Source of the DNA: an uncultured Ignavibacteriota bacterium
GTDB lineage: Bacteria > Bacteroidota > Ignavibacteria > UBA10030 > UBA8401
Direction of reading: 5' to 3'
DNA length: 64,000 nucleotides
Assembly (NCBI GenBank): GCA_903884005.1
Contig: CAISDA010000020.1
Location: 1-64,000 of the forward strand
Shown here: one piece after another, positions 25,029 through 34,427 of the stretch
Position numbering within the stretch: position 1 is the first letter of the stretch
How the letters are laid out: every line of letters begins with the position of its first letter
The notes under the pieces: model-generated
Told to the model about the DNA's origin: nothing
What the model saw: only the letters and a program-made list of their open reading frames with translations
Database searches by the model: none
Position numbers and translations under genes: made by a program

Positions 25029-28000
25029 ATGAAAACACTACTCTCTATTTATTTGTCGTGCCTCGGCGCAGGCATCCTCTTTGCGCACGCCTCAGACGGA
25101 TTCGGGCTCGATCCGTCCAAGGAACTGTACCAGTACAGCCACCGCATCTGGCAGAAGAAGGACGGACTGCCGCAGAATTCCGTGCACGCGATCGTGCAGA
25201 CGCGCGACGGCTACCTCTGGTTTGCAACGGACGAAGGCCTCGCCCGTTTCGACGGTCTCCAATTCCGCGTCTATACTACGCGCACCACTCCCCAATTTAA
25301 AAACAATCAGGTCCGTTCCCTGTGCGAAGCGCAGGACGGCACGCTCTGGATCGGTTTTACCGACGGCGGCATCGTGTCCTTTGCGTCCGGCATCTTCACA
25401 CGGTTCACCAAGGAGCCGTCATTCCTCAACACCACCGTGTGGAATATTTTCAAGGACCATTCGAATACGCTCTGGTTCTCTTCGCCTGTGGGCGTGCTGC
25501 ACGTTGTGCCCTCGGATTCCACTCATGTGCTTCTGAACGAAGCGTCGGGTCTGCCGTACATGAGCGTGACGAGTGTGGCCGAAGATTCCTCCGGCACGAT
25601 CATGGCGTGCACAAAATTCGGCATCTCGATGCTGCGCAACGGGCGCTTCGTACAATACCCGTCCATGGCGCATCCGGCCAGAGGTTTGTTCCGAGACAGC
25701 GGCGGAACGATGCGGTTCATCGCCGGGTACAATAGCATCGCTCAACTGAACCGCGACAGTTCCGTCTCGTACTCGGGGGCGAAGGAACGTTTTCACACAA
25801 CCACCGTCCTCACGCTGTTCCGGGACCGCGCCGGAACGCTGTGGATCGGAACGGGCGGCATGGGGCTCTTTCGGTACGCAATGGGAAAATATAGTTCGTT
25901 CTCAGCCGAAGACGGATTATCCAGCACGTTTGCCGAAACGTTCTTCGAGGACAGGGAAGGCAACCTGTGGGTCGGCACAACCGGCGGGGGACTGAACAGA
26001 TTCACCAATACAAAATTCACGACATATCTTCCGTCCGCCAGCCCGGCGATGGTCTGGTCTGTCTATCAGGACCAGAACGGTGCGATCTGGGGAGGCGGAG
26101 AACCGTCGTTGCTGCTGCGATTGGAAAAAAGAAAATTCGTTCCCGCATTTGTCAAAGGGCCGTCCTTCACGAGCGCGCCGACCGCGATCCTGCACGACAG
26201 ATCGGACGTGCTCTGGGCCGGCACACGGTCGGGCCTGTACCGGATCCCCGCGTGGCGCAAAAGCGTGCTGACATCGGCCGACTACACTTATAAGGAATTC
26301 GGCCCGGTGAACGCCATCATGGAAGATCGCAGGGGAGATGTGTGGGTCGGGACGCTCTGGCACGGACTTCAGCGCTATCGCAACGGCAAGCACCAACCGT
26401 GGACGACAAAAGACAGCCTGAAATTTTCGGATGTCTGCGTTGTCTCTGAAGACCGCCGCGGCGATCTCTGGGTGGGCACATCGTCGCACGGTGTGGCGCG
26501 CCTGCATGACGGGAAATTTGTCGTCTATGATTCTTCGAACGGGATGCCGTCTCTTCACGTCATGGCCATTCATGAAGATGCGGAGGGCATGGTCTGGTTC
26601 GGTACGCTCAACGGCGGACTCGTCCGGTGGAATGGAAAAAAATTCACGAAGCTGTCATACGCACAGAACATGTTCGACGAAACCATTTTTTCAATACAAG
26701 AAGACAGCCTCGGCTGTCTCTGGATGAGTTCCAATAACGGCGTCTTCCGCGTTGCAAAAAAAATACTGAACGATGCCGCGGACGGGACCATCGCCTCCAT
26801 TGTGTTCGACGCATACGGCATGAGCAACGGCATGAGAAGCGATGAATGCAACGGAGGGTTCGGCAATGCAGGCGTCACCTCAACCGACGGCACCATGTGG
26901 TTTCCCACAACGGTGGGATACGTAATGGTCGATCCGCAGTCGCTGCCCGTGAACCGCGTTCCGCCCTCGGTGGCGATCGAACTCTTCAGTGCCGATAAAA
27001 AAACGGTCGCGCCGTCACCGCGCGCAGAGATCGATCCGGGCGCGGGCGTGCTCGAGTTCACCTATGCCGGACTCAGTTTTACCGCTTCGGATAAAGTCCG
27101 CTTCAAAGTGCTGCTCGAAGGATTCGACGCCGAATGGATCGATGTCGGCACGCGCCGGTTCGTTTCGTATACAAACATTCCTCCCGGCTCCTATCGCTTT
27201 CGCGTGATCGCCGCCAACAGCGACGGCGTGTGGAACGACACGGGCGCTGCGCTCGCCTTCACGCTGCTCCCGCATTTTTACCAAACGTACTGGTTCTACA
27301 TCCTGTGTTTCGCCGCCATCGCCTTGTCGGGCGCCGTCGCACACAAGGTCTATCGGAGGTCGAAGGACCGCACGCTGATCGCATCGCGCCGTCAGGCGCA
27401 GCTCGAGGCCCGGCTGAAGGAATCCCAGCTGCTTTCGCTTTCGATGCAGCTGCAGCCGCATTTCCTCTTTAACACGCTCAACTCCATCTCCTCGCTGATG
27501 CATTTCGACGTGGACCGCGCCGACAGCATGATCGCGCATCTCGGCCAGTTGCTGCGCATCTCGCTCGACCGGATGAGGCGGCAGGAAGTGCCCCTGCGCC
27601 AGGAGCTCGAATTTCTTGAAAGCTATCTTTGCATCGAACAGTCCCGGCTTGGCGACCGGCTCACCGTTATACGGAATATCGAGGAAGCGGCCCTTCCGGC
27701 GCTCGTGCCGAGCATGGTGTGGCAGCCGCTCGTTGAAAACGCGATCAAGCACGGGATCGCACCGCGCAAAACAGGCGGTGTGCTCACGCTCGGCGCCCGG
27801 CGCATCGGCACGGATCTGGAACTCACCATACACGACAATGGAGAGGGAATGGGACGCTCGGTGCCGACATCCTCGAACGGCGTCGGCATCAGGAATACCA
27901 TGGAGCGCCTCGAGTTGCTCTACCCTAGCAGCCACGAGATCCTGTTCGCGGATAATTCCGAGGGCGGCGTGACTGTAACTTTGCGGATCCCATTCCGTAA

Positions 28001-28073
28001 TGAAGAGTATGAAACCGATGATCCCACAGAAGAAAGCCGATCAGTCGCTGCGCGTTATCCTTATCGACGATGA
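25029..28073 (+). CDS. Two-component propeller sensor, LytS-type histidine kinase
   Basis: A 1014-residue inner-membrane sensor kinase. The ATG at 25029 opens a signal peptide (MKTLLSIYLSCLGAGILFAH). The periplasmic part is two seven-bladed propellers made of Reg_prop repeats such as QTRDGYLWFATDEGLARFDG and EDRRGDVWVGTLWHGLQRY (about 30-650), followed by a Y_Y_Y domain (about 680-755, SYTNIPPGSYRFRVIAANSD). A transmembrane helix follows (FYILCFAAIALSGAV). The cytoplasmic kinase is of His_kinase (LytS) type: QLQPHFLFNTLNSISSL with the phospho-histidine, then a HATPase domain with NGVGIRNTMERLELLY. The design is that of Bacteroidota hybrid regulators of polysaccharide sensing. It overlaps the downstream LytTR regulator gene by 74 bases. 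Confidence 0.93.
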   Translation: MKTLLSIYLSCLGAGILFAHASDGFGLDPSKELYQYSHRIWQKKDGLPQNSVHAIVQTRDGYLWFATDEGLARFDGLQFRVYTTRTTPQFKNNQVRSLCEAQDGTLWIGFTDGGIVSFASGIFTRFTKEPSFLNTTVWNIFKDHSNTLWFSSPVGVLHVVPSDSTHVLLNEASGLPYMSVTSVAEDSSGTIMACTKFGISMLRNGRFVQYPSMAHPARGLFRDSGGTMRFIAGYNSIAQLNRDSSVSYSGAKERFHTTTVLTLFRDRAGTLWIGTGGMGLFRYAMGKYSSFSAEDGLSSTFAETFFEDREGNLWVGTTGGGLNRFTNTKFTTYLPSASPAMVWSVYQDQNGAIWGGGEPSLLLRLEKRKFVPAFVKGPSFTSAPTAILHDRSDVLWAGTRSGLYRIPAWRKSVLTSADYTYKEFGPVNAIMEDRRGDVWVGTLWHGLQRYRNGKHQPWTTKDSLKFSDVCVVSEDRRGDLWVGTSSHGVARLHDGKFVVYDSSNGMPSLHVMAIHEDAEGMVWFGTLNGGLVRWNGKKFTKLSYAQNMFDETIFSIQEDSLGCLWMSSNNGVFRVAKKILNDAADGTIASIVFDAYGMSNGMRSDECNGGFGNAGVTSTDGTMWFPTTVGYVMVDPQSLPVNRVPPSVAIELFSADKKTVAPSPRAEIDPGAGVLEFTYAGLSFTASDKVRFKVLLEGFDAEWIDVGTRRFVSYTNIPPGSYRFRVIAANSDGVWNDTGAALAFTLLPHFYQTYWFYILCFAAIALSGAVAHKVYRRSKDRTLIASRRQAQLEARLKESQLLSLSMQLQPHFLFNTLNSISSLMHFDVDRADSMIAHLGQLLRISLDRMRRQEVPLRQELEFLESYLCIEQSRLGDRLTVIRNIEEAALPALVPSMVWQPLVENAIKHGIAPRKTGGVLTLGARRIGTDLELTIHDNGEGMGRSVPTSSNGVGIRNTMERLELLYPSSHEILFADNSEGGVTVTLRIPFRNEEYETDDPTEESRSVAARYPYRR

Positions 28074-28809
28074 ACCGCTCGCACTGCAAAAACTCCGTCT
28101 CTTCATAAAAAAGGAAGGGGACATCGAGATCGTCGATGAATGCATGAACGGACAGGATGCGATTGTTTCTATTCGCACGCACGCGCCGGACCTGATCTTT
28201 CTCGACATACAAATGCCGGAGATGAATGGATTCGCCATGCTTCGCGAATTGAATGCGGAGGAAATGCCGAGCGTTATTTTTACGACGGCATACGACGAGT
28301 ACGCACTCAAGGCCTTCGACGTGCATGCGCTCGACTATCTCCTGAAGCCGTTCGACCGCGCCAGATTCTCGCAGGCGCTCGTTCATGCCCGGGAGCATCT
28401 CAAGCCGCCCCTGACCGACGCGGTGCAGGATCAGTTGCGCTCTCTCCTCGATGTCGCCCCCCAATCGCCGCTTGGGGCCGACAGGCTGATGATCAAGACA
28501 GACGGCAAGGTGGTGTTCGTGAAGAAGGACGATATAGACTGGCTTGAAGCCGCGGGCAACTACATCAAGCTGCATTGCGGCGCGGACACGCACATGCTGC
28601 GCGAGACCATGAACAGCATCCTCACACAGCTCGACGCGTCGAAATTCCTGCGCATTCATCGCGCCACCATCGTGAACATCGAACGGGTCAAGGAAATGCA
28701 TCCCTGGTTCAACGGGGAATATAAGATCATCCTTACCACCAACGCCCAGCTCGTGATGAGCCGCGGCTGCCACGAGCAGTTCACCCGTACATTCGGCAAA
28801 CCGCTGTAA
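28000..28809 (+). CDS. LytTR-family response regulator
   Basis: A 269-residue regulator with receiver (D69 in LIFLDIQMPEMNG; K near 110 in LDYLLKPFDRARF) and a C-terminal LytTR DNA-binding domain (about 165-265) containing VKKDDIDWLEAAGNYIKLHC and the conserved FLRIHRATIVNIERVKEM. It is the natural partner of the LytS-type propeller kinase, whose coding end it overlaps in another frame. Three in-frame ATGs (28000, 28009, 28018) are possible starts; I keep the longest, but none has a strong ribosome site, as expected for a translationally coupled overlap. Confidence 0.93.
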   Translation: MKSMKPMIPQKKADQSLRVILIDDEPLALQKLRLFIKKEGDIEIVDECMNGQDAIVSIRTHAPDLIFLDIQMPEMNGFAMLRELNAEEMPSVIFTTAYDEYALKAFDVHALDYLLKPFDRARFSQALVHAREHLKPPLTDAVQDQLRSLLDVAPQSPLGADRLMIKTDGKVVFVKKDDIDWLEAAGNYIKLHCGADTHMLRETMNSILTQLDASKFLRIHRATIVNIERVKEMHPWFNGEYKIILTTNAQLVMSRGCHEQFTRTFGKPL

Positions 28810-28817
28810 CTGAATTG

Positions 28818-28868
28818 TTGTAGGGCGAAATTTATCTCGCCCTGTACGAGCTAAAGCTCATCCTACAT
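28818..28868. repeat. Dispersed palindromic repeat, family A
   Basis: TGTAGGGCGAAATTTATCTC followed by GCCCTGTACGAGCTAAAGCT and CATCCTACA. The outer ends TGTAGG/CCTACA are also inverted, giving a nested hairpin in the gap before glnA. Confidence 0.65.
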
Positions 28869-28897
28869 GCACCACATACGCCGCCGAGTATTTTCAT

Positions 28898-28924
28898 CGT
28901 AGGGCGAGATGGTATCCCGCCCCT
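28898..28924. repeat. Dispersed palindromic repeat, family A
   Basis: CGTAGGGCGAGATGGTATCC ending CGCCCC; a second copy in the same gap, 30 bases after the first. One mismatch interrupts the palindrome. Confidence 0.65.
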
Positions 28925-28961
28925 GAGACGGAAGCGTATCTGTGGCGTTGCATCCTTCCTC

Positions 28962-28992
28962 TTGTATCCTTCAAGAAATGTTCCTATGTTTA
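28962..28992 (+). promoter_or_regulatory. Candidate promoter of glnA
   Basis: TTG at 28962-28964, a 20-base spacer and TATGTTTA at 28985-28992 fit the Bacteroidota pattern. The predicted start point is about 35 bases before the glnA ATG. Confidence 0.4.
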
Positions 28993-29032
28993 CAGCACTT
29001 CATAATTCCCCATAAAAATATCAGGGCACACT

Positions 29033-30412
29033 ATGTCTGAAAGTCTACTCGCGTCGTGCAACACGCTCATCGCGAAACACGCCATCGAAATGGTCGATCT
29101 GAAATGCATCGATCTCATCGGCCGCCTGCATCACATCACGCTTCCGGTCTTTCCGGGCATACTCACGAAGCTTGTCGCCGAAGGCGTCGGCTTCGACGGA
29201 TCGAGCTACGGATTTCAAAAAGTCGAGAACAGCGACATGATCATGATTCCGGACCTGAGCACGGCGGTCGTCGACCCGTTCCGCGACATGCCCACGCTCA
29301 GCTTCTACGCGAACATCGTCCTTACCGATGAAGCACGGTCGCCGTTCGTGCAGGACGGGCGACATCTTGCGAAGCTTGCCTCCACGCTGCTCGAAAAATA
29401 CACGGGCGCCGACACGATCCTGTGGGGGCCCGAGTTCGAGTTCTATATTTTCTCCCGCGTCAAATTCGATACGCGCACCTCGTCCGCCTTTTACGAGGTC
29501 GAGCACGCCGAAGAGTTCTACAAGAACGCCTATCACGCCGCCAATCCGTTCGACGTTTACGACGACTTCCGCGACGAGGCGTCGAAACTCCTCAAGCAGT
29601 TCGGCATACGCGTGAAGTACCATCATCACGAAGCCGGCGAGCGCGGGCAGCAGGAGATCGAAACGTACTTCGAAAATCTGCTGACCACCGCGGACAACAT
29701 CGTCACCGCGAAGTATGCGCTCTTCAATCTTGCGCGGCAGAAGAATCTGTTCATCACATTCATGCCCAAGCCCATGTATCATCAGGCGGGGAACGGCATG
29801 CACCTGCATCTCTACCTCACGAAGAACGGCAAAAACATGTTCTATCAGAAGGGAGAGTACGGGAACATCAACCAGCTCGGCCGGTACTTTATCGGCGGCA
29901 TGCTCAAACACGGGCCGGCACTGTCTGCGTTCACCAATCCGTCCACGAATTCGTATAAGCGGCTGGTGCCCGGCTTCGAGGCGCCGGTGGCGCTTACGTA
30001 CGGCCAGGCCAACCGCGCATCGGCCATACGCATTCCATCGTATGTCATCAATCCCGAAGAAACGCGCTTCGAGTATCGTCCGCCCGATGCAACGGCGAAT
30101 CCGTATCTCTGCCTCACGGCAATGCTGCTGGCGGGCATCGACGGCGTTGTCAACAAGATCGATCCGGTAGCCGAAGGATACGGTCCCGTCGATCAGCTGC
30201 CGCAGGGCGCCGCCAAGGATGCTGTGCATTTTTTGCCGCGCAACCTGACGGAGGCGCTCGACGCGCTTGCGCTCGACAACGAATTTTTGCGCCGCGACGG
30301 CCTCTTCACCGATGCGCTGTTGAATCAGTGGGTCAAAGTGAAAGAAGAGGAGATCAAGGCGATCGGGACCATGCCGCATCCGTTCGAATACACGATGTAC
30401 TTCAATTTGTAG
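29033..30412 (+). CDS. glnA: Glutamine synthetase (type I)
   Basis: A 459-residue enzyme making glutamine from glutamate, ammonia and ATP. The beta-grasp N-terminus holds [18 protein letters not shown]; the catalytic domain holds [11 protein letters not shown], the glutamate and ATP site [12 protein letters not shown], the [18 protein letters not shown] signature and [27 protein letters not shown]. The E. coli adenylylation tyrosine motif NLYDLPPEE is replaced by PVDQLPQG, so control by adenylylation is unlikely; feedback inhibition is more probable. The last bases and stop codon overlap a family A repeat (TTTGTAGGGCGA). Confidence 0.95.
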   Translation: MSESLLASCNTLIAKHAIEMVDLKCIDLIGRLHHITLPVFPGILTKLVAEGVGFDGSSYGFQKVENSDMIMIPDLSTAVVDPFRDMPTLSFYANIVLTDEARSPFVQDGRHLAKLASTLLEKYTGADTILWGPEFEFYIFSRVKFDTRTSSAFYEVEHAEEFYKNAYHAANPFDVYDDFRDEASKLLKQFGIRVKYHHHEAGERGQQEIETYFENLLTTADNIVTAKYALFNLARQKNLFITFMPKPMYHQAGNGMHLHLYLTKNGKNMFYQKGEYGNINQLGRYFIGGMLKHGPALSAFTNPSTNSYKRLVPGFEAPVALTYGQANRASAIRIPSYVINPEETRFEYRPPDATANPYLCLTAMLLAGIDGVVNKIDPVAEGYGPVDQLPQGAAKDAVHFLPRNLTEALDALALDNEFLRRDGLFTDALLNQWVKVKEEEIKAIGTMPHPFEYTMYFNL

Positions 30413-30434
30413 GGCGAGATGTTATCTCGCCCCG
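30409..30434. repeat. Family A repeat overlapping the glnA stop
   Basis: TGTAGGGCGAGATGTTATCT then CGCCCC. The TAG inside the repeat start is the glnA stop codon, so the repeat begins at the very end of the gene. It may act as a hairpin protecting the mRNA 3' end. Confidence 0.7.
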
Positions 30435-30474
30435 CAGTCCCGCCCCCCGGGCGTATTGCGGCATTTTTTGACTC

Positions 30475-30505
30475 TTGCATTTTTATGCATAATCTTGTAT
30501 GTTGA
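30475..30505 (+). promoter_or_regulatory. Candidate promoter of ssb
   Basis: TTG at 30475-30477, exactly 20 bases, then TATGTTGA at 30498-30505. This is the same spacing as at glnA and prfA and leaves a leader of about 43 bases. Confidence 0.4.
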
Positions 30506-30554
30506 ACTACAATTTGGATGTGTATGCATCACACTAAACGGGGGGAGGTGCGCT

Positions 30555-30974
30555 ATGGCTCGAGGATTAAATAAAGTGACATTGATCGGGAATTTGGGAA
30601 AAGACCCCGAATTGAAATACACGAACAGCGGCGTCGCGGTCGCGACATTTTCGCTGGCAACGTCGGATTCCTGGAAAGATCAGGAAGGCAACATGCAGGA
30701 ACGCACCGAATGGCACAATATCGTGGCGTGGAGAAAACTTGCCGAAATCTGCGGCCAGTACCTGAAAAAGGGCAGCCAGGTCTATATTGAAGGCAAGATC
30801 CAAACGAGAAATTATCTGGACAAAGAGGGTGTCAAAAAATATATCACGGAAATCGTCGCAGACCAGCTTCTCATGCTGGGCGGCAGCGGTGGACGTCCCC
30901 AGGGCGAATCGAGCGACGCCGTTCCGATGCCGGAACCGTCGGCGCCTTCGAAGGATGAAGATCTTCCGTTCTAA
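30555..30974 (+). CDS. ssb: Single-stranded DNA-binding protein
   Basis: A 139-residue OB-fold protein coating single-stranded DNA in replication, repair and recombination. N-terminus [20 protein letters not shown], the [20 protein letters not shown] strand-helix and [17 protein letters not shown] are diagnostic; the acidic C-terminal tip SKDEDLPF is the docking tail for partner proteins. The frame extends upstream to 30456, but the ATG at 30555 has a strong GGGGGAGGTG ribosome site. A rho-independent terminator follows. Confidence 0.96.
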   Translation: MARGLNKVTLIGNLGKDPELKYTNSGVAVATFSLATSDSWKDQEGNMQERTEWHNIVAWRKLAEICGQYLKKGSQVYIEGKIQTRNYLDKEGVKKYITEIVADQLLMLGGSGGRPQGESSDAVPMPEPSAPSKDEDLPF

Positions 30975-31004
30975 TGTTCTTATGGTACAGGCATCAGCAA
31001 TACT

Positions 31005-31039
31005 AATCGCCCCCAACGTCATCGGGGCGATTTTTTTTT
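31005..31039 (+). terminator. Rho-independent terminator after ssb
   Basis: AATCGCCCC and GGGGCGATT form a nine-pair stem around a ~9-base loop, immediately followed by a run of nine T (31031-31039). This is the clearest terminator in the window. Confidence 0.85.
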
Positions 31040-31046
31040 CTCGTCA

Positions 31047-31100
31047 CTCACAAAAATTTGCACCGTTTCGCTCGAGCGGGCGAGAGAACATCTCGCCCTG
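31047..31100 (+). repeat. Dispersed palindromic repeat, family A, long form
   Basis: CTCACAAAAATTTGCACCGT then TTCGCTCGAGCGGGCGAGAG-AAC-ATCTCGCCC. It is the best match to the copy at 18081-18140. It lies between the ssb terminator and the CorC-like gene. Confidence 0.75.
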
Positions 31101-31241
31101 CGTGCGCACCGATGCAACGGCAGCGAGTTACTTCGAAAAAAAAGTGCGCCGTTGGCGAACATGCCGCGCTCCTATGGAGCCGGTGCTGCCCGCCGCCCGA
31201 ATACCCGTTTTATTTCCGTCCTGAAATGTGTACATTGATGC

Positions 31242-32534
31242 ATGCCTCCTGAATTTTATCTCGACATCGCCGTGTTCGTCGTCCTGCTCTTCTGCTCCGC
31301 CTTTTTTTCCGGATCGGAAGTGGCGTTGTTCTCCCTCCAGCCGGCAATGATCGCACACATCGGCGGCGAAAAAAAACATGCGCTGCGCTACGTGTCCGTG
31401 CTTCTCGCGCATCCGCGCAGGCTGCTCATCACCATCCTCATCGGCAATACGCTCGTCAACACGGCGGCAGCGCTCATCACTGCCATCATGGCGGTGCAGC
31501 TGAGCTCGCATTTCCAATGGAACGAAACGATCGCCCTCGTCATACAGGTGATCGGGGTGACCTTCGTCATTATCGTGATGTCCGAATTGACGCCGAAGGT
31601 GCTGGCCTCCCGCTCTCCGTTGAGCGTTGCGCGCCGGGTCGCGCTTCCTCTCTATATCATAGCCAAACTCCTGACGCCCTTCATTGCGGCATTCGATGCG
31701 CTCATTAAAAAAGTGGAGCACCTCGCGTCGTACGGAAAAGGTAAAAGCGCGCTGGCCGCAGACGACATCAAGACACTGGTCGACGTGGGCAGCGAAGAAG
31801 GAGAGATCGACGACGAGGAACGCAGCATCATACACAGTCTTATCAATGCAAAAGACACGGTGGTGCGCGAAGTGATGACTCCACGCACGGAGATGGACGC
31901 CCTCGAGGAGGACGATGCGACGCTCGATGCGCTGATCGGCCTGATCGTCGAAAAGCGGCATTCGCGCATTCCCATCTACTCGGACTCGATAGACAATATA
32001 CGCGGCATCGTGTTCGCGAAAGAGCTCCTGCCCTTCCTTCATATCGGCACCGAACACGAGAAAAAGGCGTTTTCCCTCGGCAAATATCTTCGACAGCCTC
32101 TGTTTGTTCCCGAAAGCAAGAATATCGACGCGCTCCTGAGGGAGTTTCGCCAGAAGAAAACGCATGTCGCGATCGCCGTGGACGAATACGGCGGCACGGC
32201 CGGGATCGTGACGTTCCAGGACATTATCACGGGCATGGTGGGCGATGTGGGAGGTGAAATGGATGACAACGCCCAGCTGGCGCAGCAGATATCTCCCACG
32301 CGCTTCCGTTTCGATGCGGCGATCAGTTTGGACAAGGCGGGCGAAATGCTGGACACGGATCTGCACACAGAGGAATCGTTCGATACGCTTGGCGGATTGC
32401 TGCTGCACGTGTTTGGAAAAATTCCGCGCTCCGGAGAACAGGTGCAGTATCGCTCGATCACATTCACGATCCTCAGTGCCGCCAAAAATCGCATCAACAC
32501 CGTGATCGCCGAAAAAAACATCGACGCTGAATAA
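31242..32534 (+). CDS. HlyC/CorC family (DUF21-CBS) membrane protein
   Basis: A 430-residue inner-membrane protein of the CNNM/CorC (GldE-like) family, linked to Mg2+/Co2+ efflux or, in gliding Bacteroidota, to motility. The DUF21 membrane domain (1-190) has three to four hydrophobic helices, beginning DIAVFVVLLFCSAFFSGSEV. Two CBS domains follow (about 215-330: VMTPRTEMDAL and TFQDIITGMVGD), then a C-terminal CorC_HlyC domain (about 345-425: LGGLLLHVFGKIPRSGEQVQ). The ATG at 31242 fits the family N-terminus. It is followed 37 bases later by ggt. Confidence 0.93.
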   Translation: MPPEFYLDIAVFVVLLFCSAFFSGSEVALFSLQPAMIAHIGGEKKHALRYVSVLLAHPRRLLITILIGNTLVNTAAALITAIMAVQLSSHFQWNETIALVIQVIGVTFVIIVMSELTPKVLASRSPLSVARRVALPLYIIAKLLTPFIAAFDALIKKVEHLASYGKGKSALAADDIKTLVDVGSEEGEIDDEERSIIHSLINAKDTVVREVMTPRTEMDALEEDDATLDALIGLIVEKRHSRIPIYSDSIDNIRGIVFAKELLPFLHIGTEHEKKAFSLGKYLRQPLFVPESKNIDALLREFRQKKTHVAIAVDEYGGTAGIVTFQDIITGMVGDVGGEMDDNAQLAQQISPTRFRFDAAISLDKAGEMLDTDLHTEESFDTLGGLLLHVFGKIPRSGEQVQYRSITFTILSAAKNRINTVIAEKNIDAE

Positions 32535-32571
32535 TGTCTCTACTATTTTTTCATAACATAATTACGCTTCC

Positions 32572-34263
32572 ATGAAAAAAACCTTCCTCTTCTTGCTGCT
32601 CTCGTTCGTCCTTATGAATTTTGCCCCGGCGGCGCCGAACGCTCCCGTGCGCGTCTCTCACGGCATGGTTGTGGCGGCAGATCCCACGGCCGCACGCGTC
32701 GGGCAAAAAATATTGGAGCAGGGCGGCAACGCAATCGACGCCGCAGTGGCCACGGGCTTCGCGCTCGCGGTCACATATCCCGGCGCCGGCAATATCGGCG
32801 GGGGCGGATTCATGGTTATCCGCTTCGCCGACGGCCGCACCGCCGCAATCGATTATCGCGAGAAGGCGCCGGCAGCGGCCGCGCGCTCAATGTATCTGGA
32901 CAGCGCCGGAAATTTCATCCCGAAAAAAAGCACGTACGGACATCTGGCCTCTGGCGTGCCCGGCTCGGTCGCGGGCATGCTCGCAGCGCTCGAAAAATTC
33001 GGAACCATGAAGCGCGCAGCGGTCATGGCGCCCGCCATAGCGCTTGCCGCCGACGGATTTCCTCTGCACCGGAGTCTCGCCTCATCGCTTAAACATATGA
33101 TGTCCGAATTCGCAAAGTTTCCGGGCTCCGTGCGTTCGTTTACGAACAACGGCACCGCGTTCAGTGAAGGCGACGTGTGGAAGCAGCCCGACCTTGCACG
33201 CACGCTCGGCGTGATCGCTAAAAAAGGCAGGAACGGGTTTTATCGCGGAGAAGTCGCGCGCTTGCTCGTTGCCGAAATGAAGCGCGGCGCTGGGCTCATC
33301 ACGCACAGCGACCTTGAACACTATCAGCCCGTGTTCCGCGACGCAGTGCGCGGCACCTATCGCGGGTACGACGTGATTTCCATGCCGCCGCCGAGTTCCG
33401 GAGGCATCGCGCTCGTGCAGCTCCTGAACATGCTCGAGCCATACGATCTTCACTCGTTCGGCTGGAATTCGGCGAAGACCGTGCATCTCATGACCGAATC
33501 GATGCGCCGTGTCTATGCCGACCGCGCTGAATTTTTAGGCGATCCCGATTTTTATCGTGTGCCGCAGCGTGGGCTCCTGTCCAAGCGCTATGCGGACGAG
33601 CGTCGCGCCGACATCGATTCCATCCACGCATCACAGAGCGCGGCGATCTCTCACGGCACGCCTGCCGCACATGAATCCGAAGAGACCACGCACTATTCCG
33701 TGGCAGATAAGTTCGGCAACTGCGTGAGCGTGACCACAACGCTCAACGGCGGCTACGGCTCATGCGTGACGGTCGAAGGAGCCGGATTCCTCCTCAATAA
33801 TGAGATGGACGACTTCTCCGCAAAGCCCGGCACACCGAACGCATACGGACTCATCGGCAACGAAGCCAATGCCATCCAGCCCGGCAAGCGCATGCTTAGT
33901 TCAATGGCTCCCACGATACTGGTGAAGGATGGCGAACCCTTCATGGTCATCGGCTCTCCCGGAGGCTCCACTATTATAACGACCGTGCTGCAGGTGATCG
34001 TGAACGTCGTTGACTTCGGCATGAATATACAAGAAGCGGTCGATGCGCCGCGCATCCATCACCAATGGCTGCCGGACAAGCTGTACTATGAAAAAGGCGC
34101 ACTGACAACCGGCACGATCGATTCATTGCGCGGCATGGGCCACATCCTCGAACTTCGCGCCGGCACGCAGGGGCTGGCCGAAGGACTGCTGTTCGATCAC
34201 AAGAAAAAAACGATCGACGGCGCCAGCGACTCACGCGGTTACGGCGAAGCCGCCGGCTGGTAG
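32572..34263 (+). CDS. ggt: Gamma-glutamyltransferase
   Basis: A 563-residue secreted precursor that hydrolyses or transfers the gamma-glutamyl group of glutathione. After a signal peptide (MKKTFLFLLLSFVLMNF, 1-20), the large-subunit signature GGNAIDAAVATGFALAVTYPG and RFADGRTAAIDYREKAP lead to the autocatalytic cleavage site T372-T373-H374; T373 becomes the N-terminal nucleophile of the small subunit. GGYGSCVTVEGAGFLLNNEMDDF and SSMAPTILVKDGEPFMVIGSPGGS are the small-subunit signatures. Mature enzyme is expected in the periplasm. Length is standard. Confidence 0.96.
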   Translation: MKKTFLFLLLSFVLMNFAPAAPNAPVRVSHGMVVAADPTAARVGQKILEQGGNAIDAAVATGFALAVTYPGAGNIGGGGFMVIRFADGRTAAIDYREKAPAAAARSMYLDSAGNFIPKKSTYGHLASGVPGSVAGMLAALEKFGTMKRAAVMAPAIALAADGFPLHRSLASSLKHMMSEFAKFPGSVRSFTNNGTAFSEGDVWKQPDLARTLGVIAKKGRNGFYRGEVARLLVAEMKRGAGLITHSDLEHYQPVFRDAVRGTYRGYDVISMPPPSSGGIALVQLLNMLEPYDLHSFGWNSAKTVHLMTESMRRVYADRAEFLGDPDFYRVPQRGLLSKRYADERRADIDSIHASQSAAISHGTPAAHESEETTHYSVADKFGNCVSVTTTLNGGYGSCVTVEGAGFLLNNEMDDFSAKPGTPNAYGLIGNEANAIQPGKRMLSSMAPTILVKDGEPFMVIGSPGGSTIITTVLQVIVNVVDFGMNIQEAVDAPRIHHQWLPDKLYYEKGALTTGTIDSLRGMGHILELRAGTQGLAEGLLFDHKKKTIDGASDSRGYGEAAGW

Positions 34264-34289
34264 CTCTGGCACTGACATGGCTGGATGTT

Positions 34290-34320
34290 TTGCATCTTGG
34301 GAAGCGGAATGCTATATTTT
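34290..34320 (+). promoter_or_regulatory. Candidate promoter of prfA-tadA
   Basis: TTTG (34289-34292), a 20-base spacer and TATATTTT at 34313-34320 match the Bacteroidota -33/-7 pattern well. A perfect palindrome lies between this box and the prfA start. Confidence 0.4.
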
Positions 34321-34362
34321 AACAATGAAAAATATAGACATTGGTAATGAATACATATGGTG

Positions 34363-34402
34363 TATAACAATGGCACATAAAAATATATGTGCCATTGTTA
34401 TA
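34363..34402. promoter_or_regulatory. Perfect 17-bp inverted repeat upstream of prfA
   Basis: TATAACAATGGCACATA (34363-34379) is followed after six bases by its exact complement TATGTGCCATTGTTATA (34386-34402). It sits 25 bases before the prfA ATG and downstream of the candidate promoter, so it would be transcribed as a leader hairpin. No T-run follows, so a terminator is less likely than an operator or an mRNA structure. Confidence 0.75.
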
Positions 34403-34427
34403 AAAGCGACTTACAAAAGGATCGTGA

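Noticed and set aside
29045-30379. Long antisense frame (444 codons) opposite glnA
   Set aside because: It mirrors the codon bias of a GC-rich gene; glnA is a certain gene and the antisense protein has no recognisable motif. The same applies to long antisense frames opposite dnaB, the CorC-like gene and the hybrid kinases.
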